Positions 40,415 through 49,450 of a stretch of DNA of 64,000 nt are shown piece after piece; the first letter of the stretch is position 1; each line of letters begins with the position of its first letter. The position numbers and the translations under genes were made by a program. The DNA lies in contig NZ_BCQT01000006.1 of NCBI RefSeq assembly GCF_001552215.1, forward strand, positions 620,001-684,000, in the 5' to 3' direction. The notes beneath the pieces were generated by a model. The model did not search any database. It had not been told where the DNA came from and saw only the letters and a program-made list of their open reading frames with translations. The stretch is from Actinomadura macra NBRC 14102 (GTDB taxonomy: Bacteria; Actinomycetota; Actinomycetes; Streptosporangiales; Streptosporangiaceae).

Positions 40415-41211
40415 CAGATCTCCGTCCCTTCGGCGACGCAGTCGGGGTGGGCGCGCAGGGCCCGGCGCGCGTAGTAGGCGAAGTTGGCCTGGTGGCGCCG
40501 GTCGGTGGACGTCCAGTCATGGGCCTCGCGCGCCAGTTCCGGCGGCAGCGGCTGGATGGTCCCGGCCGCCATGGCGAGGAGCTGGAGGCGGGCGGCCCGC
40601 TCGATGAGGTTCGCCAGGGTGCACGCCTCCTCGACGGTGGCGCCCGTCACGAGCTGGCCGTGGTGGGCGAGCAGGATGGCCCGCTTGTCACCGAGCGCCG
40701 CGGTGATGATCTCGCCCTCCTCGTTGCCGACGGGCACGCCCGGCCAGTCCTTGAGGAAGGCGCAGTCGTCGTAGAGGGGCGTGGTGTCCATCTGGGAGAC
40801 CACCAGCGGGACCTCCAGCATGGCGAGGGCCGCGGTGTGCAGCGAGTGCGTATGGACGATGCAGTTGACGTCCTCGCGCGCCCGGTAGATCCAGCTGTGG
40901 AACCGGTTGGCGGGGTTGGGCATGCCCTGCCCTTCGAGGACGTTCAGATCCTCGTCCACGAGCAGCAGGTTCTCCTCGGTGATCTCGTCGAAGCCGAGGC
41001 CGAGCCGTTGGGTGTGGTAGGTGCCCTCCCGCGGCCCGCGGGCGGTGATCTGCCCGGCGAGCCCGGAGTCGTGGCCGCCGTCGAACAGGATCCGGCAGGT
41101 CAGCGCCAGCTTCTGCCGGACGGTCAGTTTCGAGTCGCCGAAGTGCTCGCGCATCTGCCGCTCGGCGCGGCCGACGACCACGTCCTTGGTGTCGTGCAGT
41201 GTCGATGCCAT
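40414..41211 (-). CDS. Class II aldolase/adducin-family protein
   Basis: 265-aa protein related to L-fuculose-phosphate aldolase and to decarboxylases of the same fold. VHTHSLHTAAL and LLAHHGQLVTG hold the metal-binding His residues, and GLAGQITAR is the N-terminal substrate loop. ATG at 41211 has GGGAAG upstream, and six extra residues from ATG 41229 were rejected. It is the first gene of a two-gene operon with a DapA-like lyase, divergent from an XRE-cupin regulator, so the pair probably degrades a small 2-keto or hydroxy acid sensed by that regulator. Confidence 0.9.
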   Translation of the reverse strand: MASTLHDTKDVVVGRAERQMREHFGDSKLTVRQKLALTCRILFDGGHDSGLAGQITARGPREGTYHTQRLGLGFDEITEENLLLVDEDLNVLEGQGMPNPANRFHSWIYRAREDVNCIVHTHSLHTAALAMLEVPLVVSQMDTTPLYDDCAFLKDWPGVPVGNEEGEIITAALGDKRAILLAHHGQLVTGATVEEACTLANLIERAARLQLLAMAAGTIQPLPPELAREAHDWTSTDRRHQANFAYYARRALRAHPDCVAEGTEI

Positions 41212-41231
41212 GTCCGCTTCCCTTCCCAAGT

Positions 41232-41269
41232 GAGGAAACTTCGATCACTATATGACACAGGGTTTCCTC
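41232..41269. promoter_or_regulatory. Candidate operator for XRE-cupin regulator
   Basis: GAGGAAAC (41232-41239) and GTTTCCTC (41262-41269) form a perfect 8-bp inverted repeat with a 22-base spacer in the divergent intergenic region. It lies immediately upstream of the aldolase gene and about 115 bases from the regulator. Two half-sites at about 30-bp spacing would allow repression of the aldolase operon. Confidence 0.6.
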
Positions 41270-41383
41270 GAACAAGAGGTGCTTGGGCGACGCCCTGGCC
41301 TGGGATATGTCCCCATGACGCCATACTTGGACTCCCGCCGGGCCGTCCCCCGGCCCCCCGGAACGGCGTGAAAGGCGGCCACG

Positions 41384-41956
41384 GTGATCAATCGGGTGCG
41401 GGAGCTGCGCAAGGAGCGGCTGATGACGCTGGAGACGCTCGCGGAGCGCGCCGGCGTGACCAAGAGCTACCTGTCCAAGGTCGAGCGCGGCCAGAGCACG
41501 CCGTCGATCGCCGTCAGCGCCGCGCTCGCCCGCGCCCTCGGCATCTCCCTCGACAGCCTGTTCGTCGACGCCGAGCAGCTCGCCGACGTCACCGTGACGC
41601 GAGCCGGCGAGCGGCGTCCCCTCACGCCCGCGGACGAGGCCGGCTCACGTTACGAGGGCATCGCGCTCCAGGCCAGCACCAAGCGGATGACGCCCTTCAT
41701 GCTGTACCCGCCGCACGACGCCGGCCCCGTGCCCTTCCGGGACCATCCGGGGGAAGAGTTCCTCTTCGTGCACCAGGGGCGCGCCGAGCTCCTCTTCCCG
41801 TCCCGCTCCGTCGAACTGGAGCCGGGCGACTCCGTCTACTTCAAGGCCACGACTCCGCACAAAGTCCGCTCGCTCAGCCCGGAACGCGCCACGATCCTGC
41901 TCATGATCTGCGACGACCGCGACGGCCCCGACACCCCGCACCCGCACGTGCCCTGA
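41384..41956 (+). CDS. XRE-family regulator with cupin sensor domain
   Basis: 190-aa regulator. An N-terminal helix-turn-helix (INRVRELRKERLMTLETLAERAGVTKSYLSKVERGQSTPSI, residues 1-41) is followed by a cupin domain (FRDHPGEEFLFVHQGRAELLF...ELEPGDSVYFKATTPHKVRS) that likely binds a small ligand. Such proteins control adjacent catabolic genes. GTG at 41384 is the only suitable start. It is divergent from the aldolase/DapA pair across a region with a perfect inverted repeat. Confidence 0.92.
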   Translation: MINRVRELRKERLMTLETLAERAGVTKSYLSKVERGQSTPSIAVSAALARALGISLDSLFVDAEQLADVTVTRAGERRPLTPADEAGSRYEGIALQASTKRMTPFMLYPPHDAGPVPFRDHPGEEFLFVHQGRAELLFPSRSVELEPGDSVYFKATTPHKVRSLSPERATILLMICDDRDGPDTPHPHVP

Positions 41957-41967
41957 CCGGTGAACCG

Positions 41968-44900
41968 TCACGGACCGCTGTGGACGAGCGGGGCCCACAG
42001 ATCCGGGCGGTCCGGGTGTTCGTCGCGCAGGCCGAGCGTCACCTCGTGCAGGACGGACGCGGCGTCGTCGGCGACCGGGGTACCGGGAAGCCGCTGGTAG
42101 AAGCGCTGCGCGGCGGTCACGGCGACCTCGTCGGCGAGGGGCCAGAGGCTCGCCACCACGTGCCGGAACCCGGCGAACTGGAAGGCCGAGGCCAGGTGCA
42201 GCACCTCGTCGGCGTAGCGGGTGCCGTGGTTCGCGGTGGAGCAGGCGGACAGGTAGGCCAGTTCCGCGCCGGCCAGCCGCAGCCCGCCGATCTCGGGCAG
42301 CCGCAGCGTCCTGTCGTGCAGGCGCAGTCCGCTGTCGGCCTGCGAGACGGGATCGGCGACGGCGTGGCAGGCGAAGTGCGCCCAGGTCGCCTGCCCGAGA
42401 GCGGACAGGACGCGTCCGGCGGTGGCCTGTTCGTCGGTGAGCGCCGGGCCGTCCAGCAGGGCCGCTTCGCGTGCGGCGCCGGGCAGTTCCGGGAGCCCCG
42501 GGGTGCGGTGCAGCGCGACGGTGAGACGGCGGCGGGAGGTGGCCTGGGGGCGGTCGCGTGCGTCGCGCAGCGCCCGCAGAGACGGCACGAAGGACGACAC
42601 CATCGCATCGAGCGCGCCCGGCTCTCCTGGACGCCCCGCGGCGTGCAGCGGAAGGAGGCTCAGCAAGCCCGTGGGCAACCACCACACCCGCGCCCTGTCG
42701 TGCGGGCAGAGCGGGCGGAGCGCGCGGGCGATCGGTTCGACGGCGGTGTCCCACAGCCAGCGCAGAACCTCCGGGACGACGCGGCGCCGACGCAGGACGC
42801 CGGCCAGGGAGAGGCCGCCGTCGACCGCCCCGAGCAGCGCCGCGACGCGCGCCTCCACGTCCGCCGGCCGCAGATCGGGCAGCGCCACCGCGACCGGATC
42901 GCCGTCGGCACGGACGATTACCGCGTCGCCGCGGCCCCGCCCGGCGTTGACCAGCACCACGTACCCGCCCGCCGCGGCGGACCGCAGGTCGGCGAGCCGC
43001 GGCGCCGCCAGGAAGTCGCCGAGACCGGGAAGCGCGCGGATGCCGGCGAGCAGCGCGTCGTGGTCGGCCCACCAGCGTTCGCGTTCGCCGGCCGGGAAGT
43101 CCGGCGTGTTGAGCCGCTCGCACACCCAGCGGAACCGCTCGGCCAGGCGCGGGTCCCGCTCCTCCAGTCCGGCCAGGTCGGCGCGGGTGTTCGCCTGGCT
43201 CGCCAGCAGGACCCCGCGGCCCAACTCTGCGATCTCCACCGCGCCCATGGCGTCACCTACGGCGCAGTGCGCGGCCACGCCCGTCCCGACGAGGCCGACG
43301 TGCGCGCCGAGCCGGTGCTGCTGATCGGCCCAGTCCGCCTGGCGCGGGGCGACCGAGGGCAGCAGCGCGGCGGCGCCGTCCAGCAGGGTCACCGCGAGCC
43401 GGTCGTTCCCGGCGGCCTGCGCGAGCGCGCCGGCCGCGTGGTGCGCGGCCACCCGGTCGGCGGGGGCCGCCTCCCGCGCCTCGACCACGGCCGCGGCCAG
43501 CCCGCGCAACCGCTCCGGTTCCGGTGGAGGCCCTCCGCCGGTCAGACGCTCAAGGTAGGCGGCGCACAGCCCGGCGACGAGACCCGCCCGCCCCGGATCG
43601 CCGACCGGGACGCTCGCGAGCGCGCGCTCACCGAGGTCGATGGCCGCGTCCACGTCGGCGGACGCGCGGGTGAGGCGGTGCCGGGCCAGCCGCGCGCCCG
43701 CGAGGGCGGCCAGCCGCTGCGGGAGGTCGATGTGGCCGGCGGGGGTGGCGGCCACGGCGTGCTCGCCGAGGTCGATCGCCCTTTCCAGGGAGATCCCGCC
43801 GTCCGCATCCGCGTGCCGGCCCCCGTGCCCGCGTCCGTGCTCGTGGCGCTGCTGATAGGTGGCGGCGAGCCGTGCCTGCCGTCCGGCGAGCGCGACGCCG
43901 CTGTCGCCGGTGCCGGCGAGCGCCTGCTCGCCGAGCTCGATGGCGCGGTCGAGGTCGGCGGCGTCACCGGAGGCGCGGTACCGCTGCCGGTAGGCGCCGC
44001 CCAGCAGCGACGCCCACTCCGGTAGACGGTCCGCCGCGCCCGCCACGACCTGTTCTCCCAGCTCGATGGCCTCTGCGAGGTCAGCGAGCACGCCGGTGCG
44101 GGTGTAACGGGTGAGGTGGGCCCCCGCCAGTTCCATGGCCGCGCCGGCCCGTCCGGGATGGTCGGACGGGATCGCGGCGAGCGCCCAGGCGCCCAGCGTC
44201 GCCGCCCGATCCAGGTCGGGGCCGGTGCCGGTGCTCAGGTGCCGCCGGTGGAGCGCGGCGGCGAGCCCGCGCAGGACGTCCGGCCGCTGCGGATTCCCCT
44301 CGGGCAGCGCCGCCAGTGCCTGTTCCGCGAGGTCGACGGCACGGTGCACGTCGTCCAGGGCCCGCCCATGCTTGTGCCGTTCGAGCAGCACGGACGCGAC
44401 GGCCGCGAGGTGGACGGCACGCTCCGGATCGTCGTCCGGCAGGGCCGCCACGACGCGCTCGCCGATCTCGGCCGCCCGCCACAGATCCGCCCGCGCCCCG
44501 GAGCGTTCGTGGCGGCGCAGCAGCGAGCGGCTGAGGCCCACGAGGACGCCGAGGTCCGTCCCTCCCCCGGGCAGTGCCGCGGCCCGCTCCGCCAGGCCCA
44601 CCGCGTGCTCGATATGCGCGGGTTCGCCGGTGTGCTCGTAGTGCTGCCGGTAGACCGCCCCCAGGTCCGACAGGAGGGTCGGGTCGGCGCCCGCCATGTC
44701 CAGGACCTGCTCGAACAGGTCGATGACGCGCCGCAGATCCGCCGCGTCCCCGCGCAGCCGGTACCGGCACCAGAACGCGTGGGCGAGGTGGGACCACGGC
44801 TCGGTGGACTCCTCACCGTGCGCGACCGCGATCGCCAGGGACTCCTCCCCCGCGGCGACGGCCTGGTCGAGGTCGGCCACGGTGCCGTCGCGCTCGTGCC

Positions 44901-45423
44901 GGCGGCGATGGGCCAGGCACAAGTGCGACATCCGGGCACCCCGGACGAGGCCCTGCCGCGGCGCCGCCCTGGCGGCCGGCGCCATCAGCAGGATGCCCGC
45001 GTCCAGCAGAGCCGGGTCGCTTCCGTCACCCGCCGACGCGCGCAACAAGACCGCTCCGGTCTCCGCCTGGTCCTCGGCCTGGGTGAACCGCCCGACCAGG
45101 GTGTTCACGTCCAGCGGGACGGCGTAGTAGTCGTCGGCGACGGGTTCCAGGCACAGCAGGGCCCTCGCCAGATCGGCGAGCCCGCGCCCCTCCCCCGCCG
45201 CGCGGTTCCGCAAATGATGCAGGCGCCCGAGCGCGACGCTCCCCGCCGTGAACTGCGCTTCGAGCCAGCTGGACGCCGTGTCGAGATCGACCGCACGGAC
45301 CGCCGTCCACAACGCCGCGGCGTCCCGGTCCACCTCAGCGGAGAAGAGGAGGCCGCGGTCGCGCGTCACCTCGTACTCCCTGGCGACGGCCTCGGCCCTC
45401 GCGGTCAGGTCGTCGATCGGCAT
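41968..45423 (-). CDS. CHAT-domain protein with TPR-like repeats
   Basis: 1151-aa protein. Most of the length (about 100-750) is a chain of helical repeats of about 48 residues with the repeated phrase 'AIDLGEQALA..P....P......LA.A...R......' (TPR-like). The C-terminal CHAT domain, a caspase-like cysteine-protease fold, keeps both catalytic residues: HFACH with His1020 and LAYLSACSTA with Cys1061. In bacteria such proteins often act in conflict or cell-death systems, activated by a partner. It is followed upstream by a WD40 protein 37 bases away on the same strand, likely the sensor partner. The sequence is GC-rich like its neighbours, with no sign of decay. Confidence 0.9.
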   Translation of the reverse strand: MPIDDLTARAEAVAREYEVTRDRGLLFSAEVDRDAAALWTAVRAVDLDTASSWLEAQFTAGSVALGRLHHLRNRAAGEGRGLADLARALLCLEPVADDYYAVPLDVNTLVGRFTQAEDQAETGAVLLRASAGDGSDPALLDAGILLMAPAARAAPRQGLVRGARMSHLCLAHRRRHERDGTVADLDQAVAAGEESLAIAVAHGEESTEPWSHLAHAFWCRYRLRGDAADLRRVIDLFEQVLDMAGADPTLLSDLGAVYRQHYEHTGEPAHIEHAVGLAERAAALPGGGTDLGVLVGLSRSLLRRHERSGARADLWRAAEIGERVVAALPDDDPERAVHLAAVASVLLERHKHGRALDDVHRAVDLAEQALAALPEGNPQRPDVLRGLAAALHRRHLSTGTGPDLDRAATLGAWALAAIPSDHPGRAGAAMELAGAHLTRYTRTGVLADLAEAIELGEQVVAGAADRLPEWASLLGGAYRQRYRASGDAADLDRAIELGEQALAGTGDSGVALAGRQARLAATYQQRHEHGRGHGGRHADADGGISLERAIDLGEHAVAATPAGHIDLPQRLAALAGARLARHRLTRASADVDAAIDLGERALASVPVGDPGRAGLVAGLCAAYLERLTGGGPPPEPERLRGLAAAVVEAREAAPADRVAAHHAAGALAQAAGNDRLAVTLLDGAAALLPSVAPRQADWADQQHRLGAHVGLVGTGVAAHCAVGDAMGAVEIAELGRGVLLASQANTRADLAGLEERDPRLAERFRWVCERLNTPDFPAGERERWWADHDALLAGIRALPGLGDFLAAPRLADLRSAAAGGYVVLVNAGRGRGDAVIVRADGDPVAVALPDLRPADVEARVAALLGAVDGGLSLAGVLRRRRVVPEVLRWLWDTAVEPIARALRPLCPHDRARVWWLPTGLLSLLPLHAAGRPGEPGALDAMVSSFVPSLRALRDARDRPQATSRRRLTVALHRTPGLPELPGAAREAALLDGPALTDEQATAGRVLSALGQATWAHFACHAVADPVSQADSGLRLHDRTLRLPEIGGLRLAGAELAYLSACSTANHGTRYADEVLHLASAFQFAGFRHVVASLWPLADEVAVTAAQRFYQRLPGTPVADDAASVLHEVTLGLRDEHPDRPDLWAPLVHSGP

Positions 45424-45459
45424 CCGCTGCCCCCTGTGTCGTGAAACCGCGGTGAACGG

Positions 45460-47286
45460 CTACCGCTCCGGGTCCAATCGCAGGACGCGCGCCGGGCTGT
45501 CACCGCTGCGTCCGGCCGCGAGCAGAAGCCCGCCGTCGGGCCGGGCCACGAGGTCCACGGCCTGCGGCAACCCGCCGGTCGCGTGCTCCACCGTGGCGAG
45601 CACGGCGCCCGACTCGACGTCCCAGGCCAGGGTCTCCCGACCGCTGGTGGCGGCGACGACCGCGCGCAGGTCGGGCAGCACGGCGAGCGCGACGTCGGAG
45701 TCGCCGTCCTCCGACACCGGGAAGGTCCGGACGGCCCGCCCGGTGTGGCCGTCCCACACGTGCAGGGTGCGTCCGGCGACGGCCGCGACCCGGAACGAGC
45801 GGTCGGCCAAGGTCGTCACGGCGACCTCGGGCATCCGCGAGATCGCGCCGCCGGTGTCGATGCGGAACTCGTGCAGCTTCGTCCTGGTCGTGGCGTCCCA
45901 GACGTGGACGGCGGCCGTTCTCCAGTCGTCGACCGCGGCGGCGACGCACACGTGACCGTCCGACAGCACGGCCGTGGCCACCGACCACACCAGGTGGACA
46001 CGGGGCTCCCCGACCTCGAAGCCGCCGATCGACAGCTTCGTCTCGGCGTCCCAGAGGCGCACCGTCGCGTCGTCCCCGCCCGTGACCAGCCACGGCACCT
46101 CGCCCGGCGGGGACGCCCAGGCGACGGAGTTGACGGGCCCGTCGTGCGCTTCGATCTCCTGAAGCGCCTCTCCCTCCCGCGCCGACCAGATCCGGGCGAG
46201 ACCGTCCTTCCCGCCGGTCGCCAGGACGGCCCTGCCGTCGCCGAGCACGGTCAGCGCGACGGACAGGACCCATTCACTGTGCCCGGACACCCGCTGGACG
46301 CTCTCACCGTCGCCGACGCCCCAGACGTGGGCGCCGTCGTCATGCGCCGAGGCCAGCAGGCGGCGTCCATCGGGCAGCGCGGCGAGGGAGAGCTCGTTCG
46401 AGCGCAGTTCCTCGTCCGGGACCGTCCAGGCGTCCGGGGTCACGTCCTGGACGCTCACGGACGGCCCCCAGGACCTGGGCTCGGCCGTCATCGCGCCCAC
46501 CGGCCCCGCCGCGGCGCCGAGCCCGGCCGTCCTCGGCCATTTCATGCGCAGTGGCAGCCCGTAGAGGCGGTTGTATTCGTCCAGGTCACCTTTGTCGAGG
46601 GCGGTCCCGTCCGGAAGGACGACCAGATCGCCGGACCGCTTGGACTTGCGATCCACCCGTATCTCGACGATGTCGCAGGACTTGTACGGGAACTCCTCGT
46701 CCCAATGGGCGTACACGGACTTCTCGTATTCCGCCTCGGCCACCCTCCGATCGAGATGATCGACCGCGCGGTAGTCCGATCCCGGATCGAGGGCGGTGGC
46801 GACCAGATGGCGCCGGGTCCCGTCGAGCGGATCGTCATAGGCGACCAGCTCGATGTATCCGCCGAACAGTGTGTGGGTCTCGGTTCTGCGCACTGTCGTG
46901 CCCGCGCTGATCGCGGCGAGGTACAGCTCCCAGAGCCGATCCTTCTGATCGCCCCAGCACCCGTGCAGGCTCTCCTCGTCGTTGATGTCGTAGAGGACGC
47001 GCGAGCCATCGGAACGGCGCACCGCCAGGAACGGCGCCGCGTCGACGGCGGCCTGCTCCCACCGGCCCTCGTGCCGGCCCATCAGCCCGCGCGCCGCGTC
47101 CCAGGCGGCCTGCCTGCCGTCGAACGAGCGGGTGCCGAAGGCCATGTGCCGGACGTACCATCTCCCGTCGGAAAGCGTTCCGACCTGGATGTTCACGGCA
47201 CCGTCCATAGCGCCGGAATCCTTCAGTTCCCACTGCATGACGGGCCGATACAGCCCGTCCTCCAGGGCAATGTCCTCGGGCTTCAC
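45460..47286 (-). CDS. WD40 beta-propeller protein paired with CHAT protein
   Basis: About 608 aa. Residues 1 to about 280 are an unrecognised domain containing 'MQWELKDSGAMDGAVNIQVGTLSDGRWYVRHM' and 'VRRSDGSRVLYDINDEESLHGCWG'. The C-terminal half is a WD40 propeller: GHSEWVLSVALTVLGDG...LATGGKDGLARIWSA, DDATVRLWDAE, and later HVWDA and LHVWDGHTGR blades. The WD40 part probably recognises a ligand or partner and signals to the adjacent CHAT protein. GTG at 47286 has AGGA about 8 bases upstream; GTG at 47304 is also possible. Any reading further upstream overlaps the divergent gene and is a shadow. Confidence 0.82.
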   Translation of the reverse strand: MKPEDIALEDGLYRPVMQWELKDSGAMDGAVNIQVGTLSDGRWYVRHMAFGTRSFDGRQAAWDAARGLMGRHEGRWEQAAVDAAPFLAVRRSDGSRVLYDINDEESLHGCWGDQKDRLWELYLAAISAGTTVRRTETHTLFGGYIELVAYDDPLDGTRRHLVATALDPGSDYRAVDHLDRRVAEAEYEKSVYAHWDEEFPYKSCDIVEIRVDRKSKRSGDLVVLPDGTALDKGDLDEYNRLYGLPLRMKWPRTAGLGAAAGPVGAMTAEPRSWGPSVSVQDVTPDAWTVPDEELRSNELSLAALPDGRRLLASAHDDGAHVWGVGDGESVQRVSGHSEWVLSVALTVLGDGRAVLATGGKDGLARIWSAREGEALQEIEAHDGPVNSVAWASPPGEVPWLVTGGDDATVRLWDAETKLSIGGFEVGEPRVHLVWSVATAVLSDGHVCVAAAVDDWRTAAVHVWDATTRTKLHEFRIDTGGAISRMPEVAVTTLADRSFRVAAVAGRTLHVWDGHTGRAVRTFPVSEDGDSDVALAVLPDLRAVVAATSGRETLAWDVESGAVLATVEHATGGLPQAVDLVARPDGGLLLAAGRSGDSPARVLRLDPER

Positions 47287-47382
47287 CCGCAGAATCCTAG
47301 CCACCCGGCCAAGGCGATTATCTCGGCTCGCAGAATCGGGACTTGACGGCCTCCCGCCGTCTGGGGATAACGTTCCCGTCCC

Positions 47383-47745
47383 GTGGAGGAAGTGCGCGGG
47401 AATCCCGCCGAACGAGTGGCGCTGAGCGCGTTGTGCGATGAACTGCCCGCGTTGCGGGAGCAGTGCGCCACAGAGCCCGGGGAGAAACGGCTGCTGCTGG
47501 CCAGGATCGAGACCGAGGCCCGCGCCCGCAGGCCGATCCTCGCACTGCTCGGTGAGCTGTTGGGCACCGGTGAGACGGGCGCCGTGCGCGGGCTCGGCGC
47601 CGGCCTGCCCGGCGCCGGGCCGGGACGAGCCGACGAAGAGGAATTCGCCTGCCCGGACGGTGCCTGCGACCGCATCGCCGTGGCCGTCCCCGCCGGCCCC
47701 GTCCCGCACTGCCTGCTCACCGGCCTGCCGATGGCCGGGCACTGA
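47383..47745 (+). CDS. Small cysteine-containing protein of the CHAT/WD40 module
   Basis: 120-aa protein. Its first ~70 residues are helical (ALSALCDELPALREQCATEPGEKRLLLARIETEARARRPILALLGELLG). A C-terminal segment FACPDGACDR...PHCLLTGLPM resembles a small zinc-binding knuckle (CxxxxC plus HC). From memory, similar small proteins occur near CHAT genes in Streptomyces; this is not verified. GTG at 47383 is the start. It ends 5 bases before the membrane-protein gene, and both are divergent from the WD40 gene, so the four genes form one module. Confidence 0.75.
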   Translation: MEEVRGNPAERVALSALCDELPALREQCATEPGEKRLLLARIETEARARRPILALLGELLGTGETGAVRGLGAGLPGAGPGRADEEEFACPDGACDRIAVAVPAGPVPHCLLTGLPMAGH

Positions 47746-47749
47746 CGGC

Positions 47750-48661
47750 ATGGGGAACTTCTTCGGCGAGCTGGCGAAGAAGCTGGCCGAGCGGTGGGTC
47801 GGCCTCCTCGCCGTCCCCGGTCTGCTGTTCGTCGCCTGCGCCTGGGCCGGTGTCCAGCTCGGATGGGGTCACGCCCTCGACACCGGGCTCCTGGCCGCGA
47901 AGGCCACGAAGCTCGGGTCCGCCCTGGGCGGAAAGCCCGGCCCGTCCCGCGTGCTGGCCCTGGTCGGGCTGCTCCTCGCCTCCTGCGGCGTCGGCCTGGT
48001 GGTCCAGGCGCTCACCGGCCCCGTCCGCGCCTGCTGGCTGGGGCGGTGGCCGCCGGGGCTCGGCTGGGCCCGACGCCGCCGCACCGCCGCCCGGGCACGA
48101 CGCTGGGACCGCCTGGTGACCGAGCGCAGGGACCTGCAAGATCGTTACCCGAGGACGACCCGCACGGCCGAGCAGCAGTCCGCCATCGACGCCGCCGCGG
48201 AGCGCATCAACCGGCTGTCCCTGGCCGCCCCCGCCCGCCCCACCTGGATGGGCGACCGCGTAGCCGCCGTGGACCGAATCGCCCTTGACCGCTACGGGCT
48301 GGACCTCCGGTTCGGCTGGTCCCGCCTATGGCTGGTCCTGCCCGACACCGTCCGCGCCGAGCTCGTCGCGGCCAACGGACAGTTCGCCGCCACCGTGGTC
48401 ACCGCCGCCTGGGCGCTGCCCTACCTCGCCCTGGGCGTCTGGTGGTGGCCCGCCCTCCTGATCGCGCTCACCGTCGGCCTGACGGGATGGACCCGCGCCC
48501 GGACGGCGATGGCGGAACTGACCGACCTCAGCGAGGCCGCCCTGGACCTGCACGGCCGCACCCTGGCCCTGGCCCTGGGAACCGTCCCGCCGGAAAGCTT
48601 CGGCCCCCTCACCTCACCCGAGGGCAAGCAGGTGACCCGCCACATCCGCAAAGGCCGTTGA
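47750..48661 (+). CDS. Membrane protein of the CHAT/WD40 module
   Basis: 303-aa protein. It starts MGNFFGELAKKLAERWVGLLAVPGLLFVACAWAGVQLGW (amphipathic helix then membrane helix), has a second helix (VLALVGLLLASCGVGLVVQAL), a cytoplasmic basic linker and central charged region (about 100-200), and two further helices (about 205-250). No enzyme motif is seen. Association with a CHAT protein suggests a membrane effector, for example one that permeabilises or anchors; this is an inference. The ATG is 5 bases after the preceding stop. Confidence 0.82.
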   Translation: MGNFFGELAKKLAERWVGLLAVPGLLFVACAWAGVQLGWGHALDTGLLAAKATKLGSALGGKPGPSRVLALVGLLLASCGVGLVVQALTGPVRACWLGRWPPGLGWARRRRTAARARRWDRLVTERRDLQDRYPRTTRTAEQQSAIDAAAERINRLSLAAPARPTWMGDRVAAVDRIALDRYGLDLRFGWSRLWLVLPDTVRAELVAANGQFAATVVTAAWALPYLALGVWWWPALLIALTVGLTGWTRARTAMAELTDLSEAALDLHGRTLALALGTVPPESFGPLTSPEGKQVTRHIRKGR

Positions 48662-48683
48662 TCACCCTGGCTGACCATCCCGC

Positions 48684-49373
48684 CTACCGGACGCGGTGGC
48701 GGGTCCGGGGCAGCAGGGCCGCCGCGAACACCAGCCACACCCCGCCGCCGAAACGGACGATGGGGAGCAGGAAAGCGAGGCCGGGGACCAGCAGGGTCAG
48801 CGTGGAGACCATGCCGACGGCGGCCAGGACCAACCCGGTCCAGGTCAGCGGCTTGGGCAGCAGACCGGCGAGCAGACCGGTCACCGCCACCCCCGCGATG
48901 AGCAGGGCGAAGCTCACGGCATAGGTGGGCCCGCCGGAGATGAACGACAGGTCGGCGAGGGCCCGGGCGAGCGCGGGGCTCGCGTCGCGCGGCAGCCGTC
49001 CGCCCGTCCAGGTGAGCATCGCACTGACGAACAGCGCCATGGCGGCCAGAACACCGCCGACCAGCGTGATCGCCGAGCCGGGCGCGGTGATGCCCAGAGC
49101 GCGCAGCCGCCGGTAGAAGACGGCCGCCGTCAACGCCAGCGGAACCGCCGAGGACAGCAGCAGGAAGGCGCCGGCCTTGACGGTCGTGGCGTGCCCCCGG
49201 ACATAGGTCAGGACCTCGGCGCCGGACGCGTCCGGGTGCGGTGTGGACCGGTTGGCCACGACATAGGCAATGGTCAGCACGGTGAAAGCAGCGACGGGGA
49301 CCAGCAGCGGCGGCCCGGACTGCGGGCGCCGGGCCGGTGTCGTGGGGCGCTGCTCGGCAGCAACGGTGGTCAT
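48684..49373 (-). CDS. Multi-pass membrane protein, probably regulated by MarR
   Basis: 229-aa protein with about six membrane helices, no cytoplasmic domain and no known transport motif ('VLTIAYVVANRSTPHPDASGAEVLTYVRGHATTVKAGAFLLLSSAVPLALTAAVFYRRL'). It resembles DUF4386-like membrane proteins by pattern; this is uncertain. ATG at 49373 has AGGAGA upstream. It is divergent from a MarR regulator, with only 77 bases between, containing an inverted repeat. This suggests it is repressed by MarR and may handle a toxic or lipophilic compound. Confidence 0.8.
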   Translation of the reverse strand: MTTVAAEQRPTTPARRPQSGPPLLVPVAAFTVLTIAYVVANRSTPHPDASGAEVLTYVRGHATTVKAGAFLLLSSAVPLALTAAVFYRRLRALGITAPGSAITLVGGVLAAMALFVSAMLTWTGGRLPRDASPALARALADLSFISGGPTYAVSFALLIAGVAVTGLLAGLLPKPLTWTGLVLAAVGMVSTLTLLVPGLAFLLPIVRFGGGVWLVFAAALLPRTRHRVR

Positions 49374-49384
49374 GTCTCCTCCTC

Positions 49385-49431
49385 GACAATCGATACACTT
49401 CAGATAATGATTACATTTTAGAACGATTGTC
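49385..49431. promoter_or_regulatory. Candidate MarR operators and divergent promoters
   Basis: GACAATCG (49385-49392) and CGATTGTC (49424-49431) form a perfect 8-bp inverted repeat with a 31-base spacer; extended arms are TCGACAATCGAT and TTGACAATCGTT. The span is distinctly AT-rich, and the minus-strand TTGACA could double as a -35 box. It fits a MarR dimer pair controlling both divergent genes. Confidence 0.65.
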
Positions 49432-49450
49432 AAGTGAGTATGATGTCCAC

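Noticed and set aside
40447..44025. A 1192-aa plus-strand open frame opposite the aldolase and CHAT genes
   Set aside because: Composition is Arg/Gly/Ala-rich noise antisense to well-supported genes; no family match.
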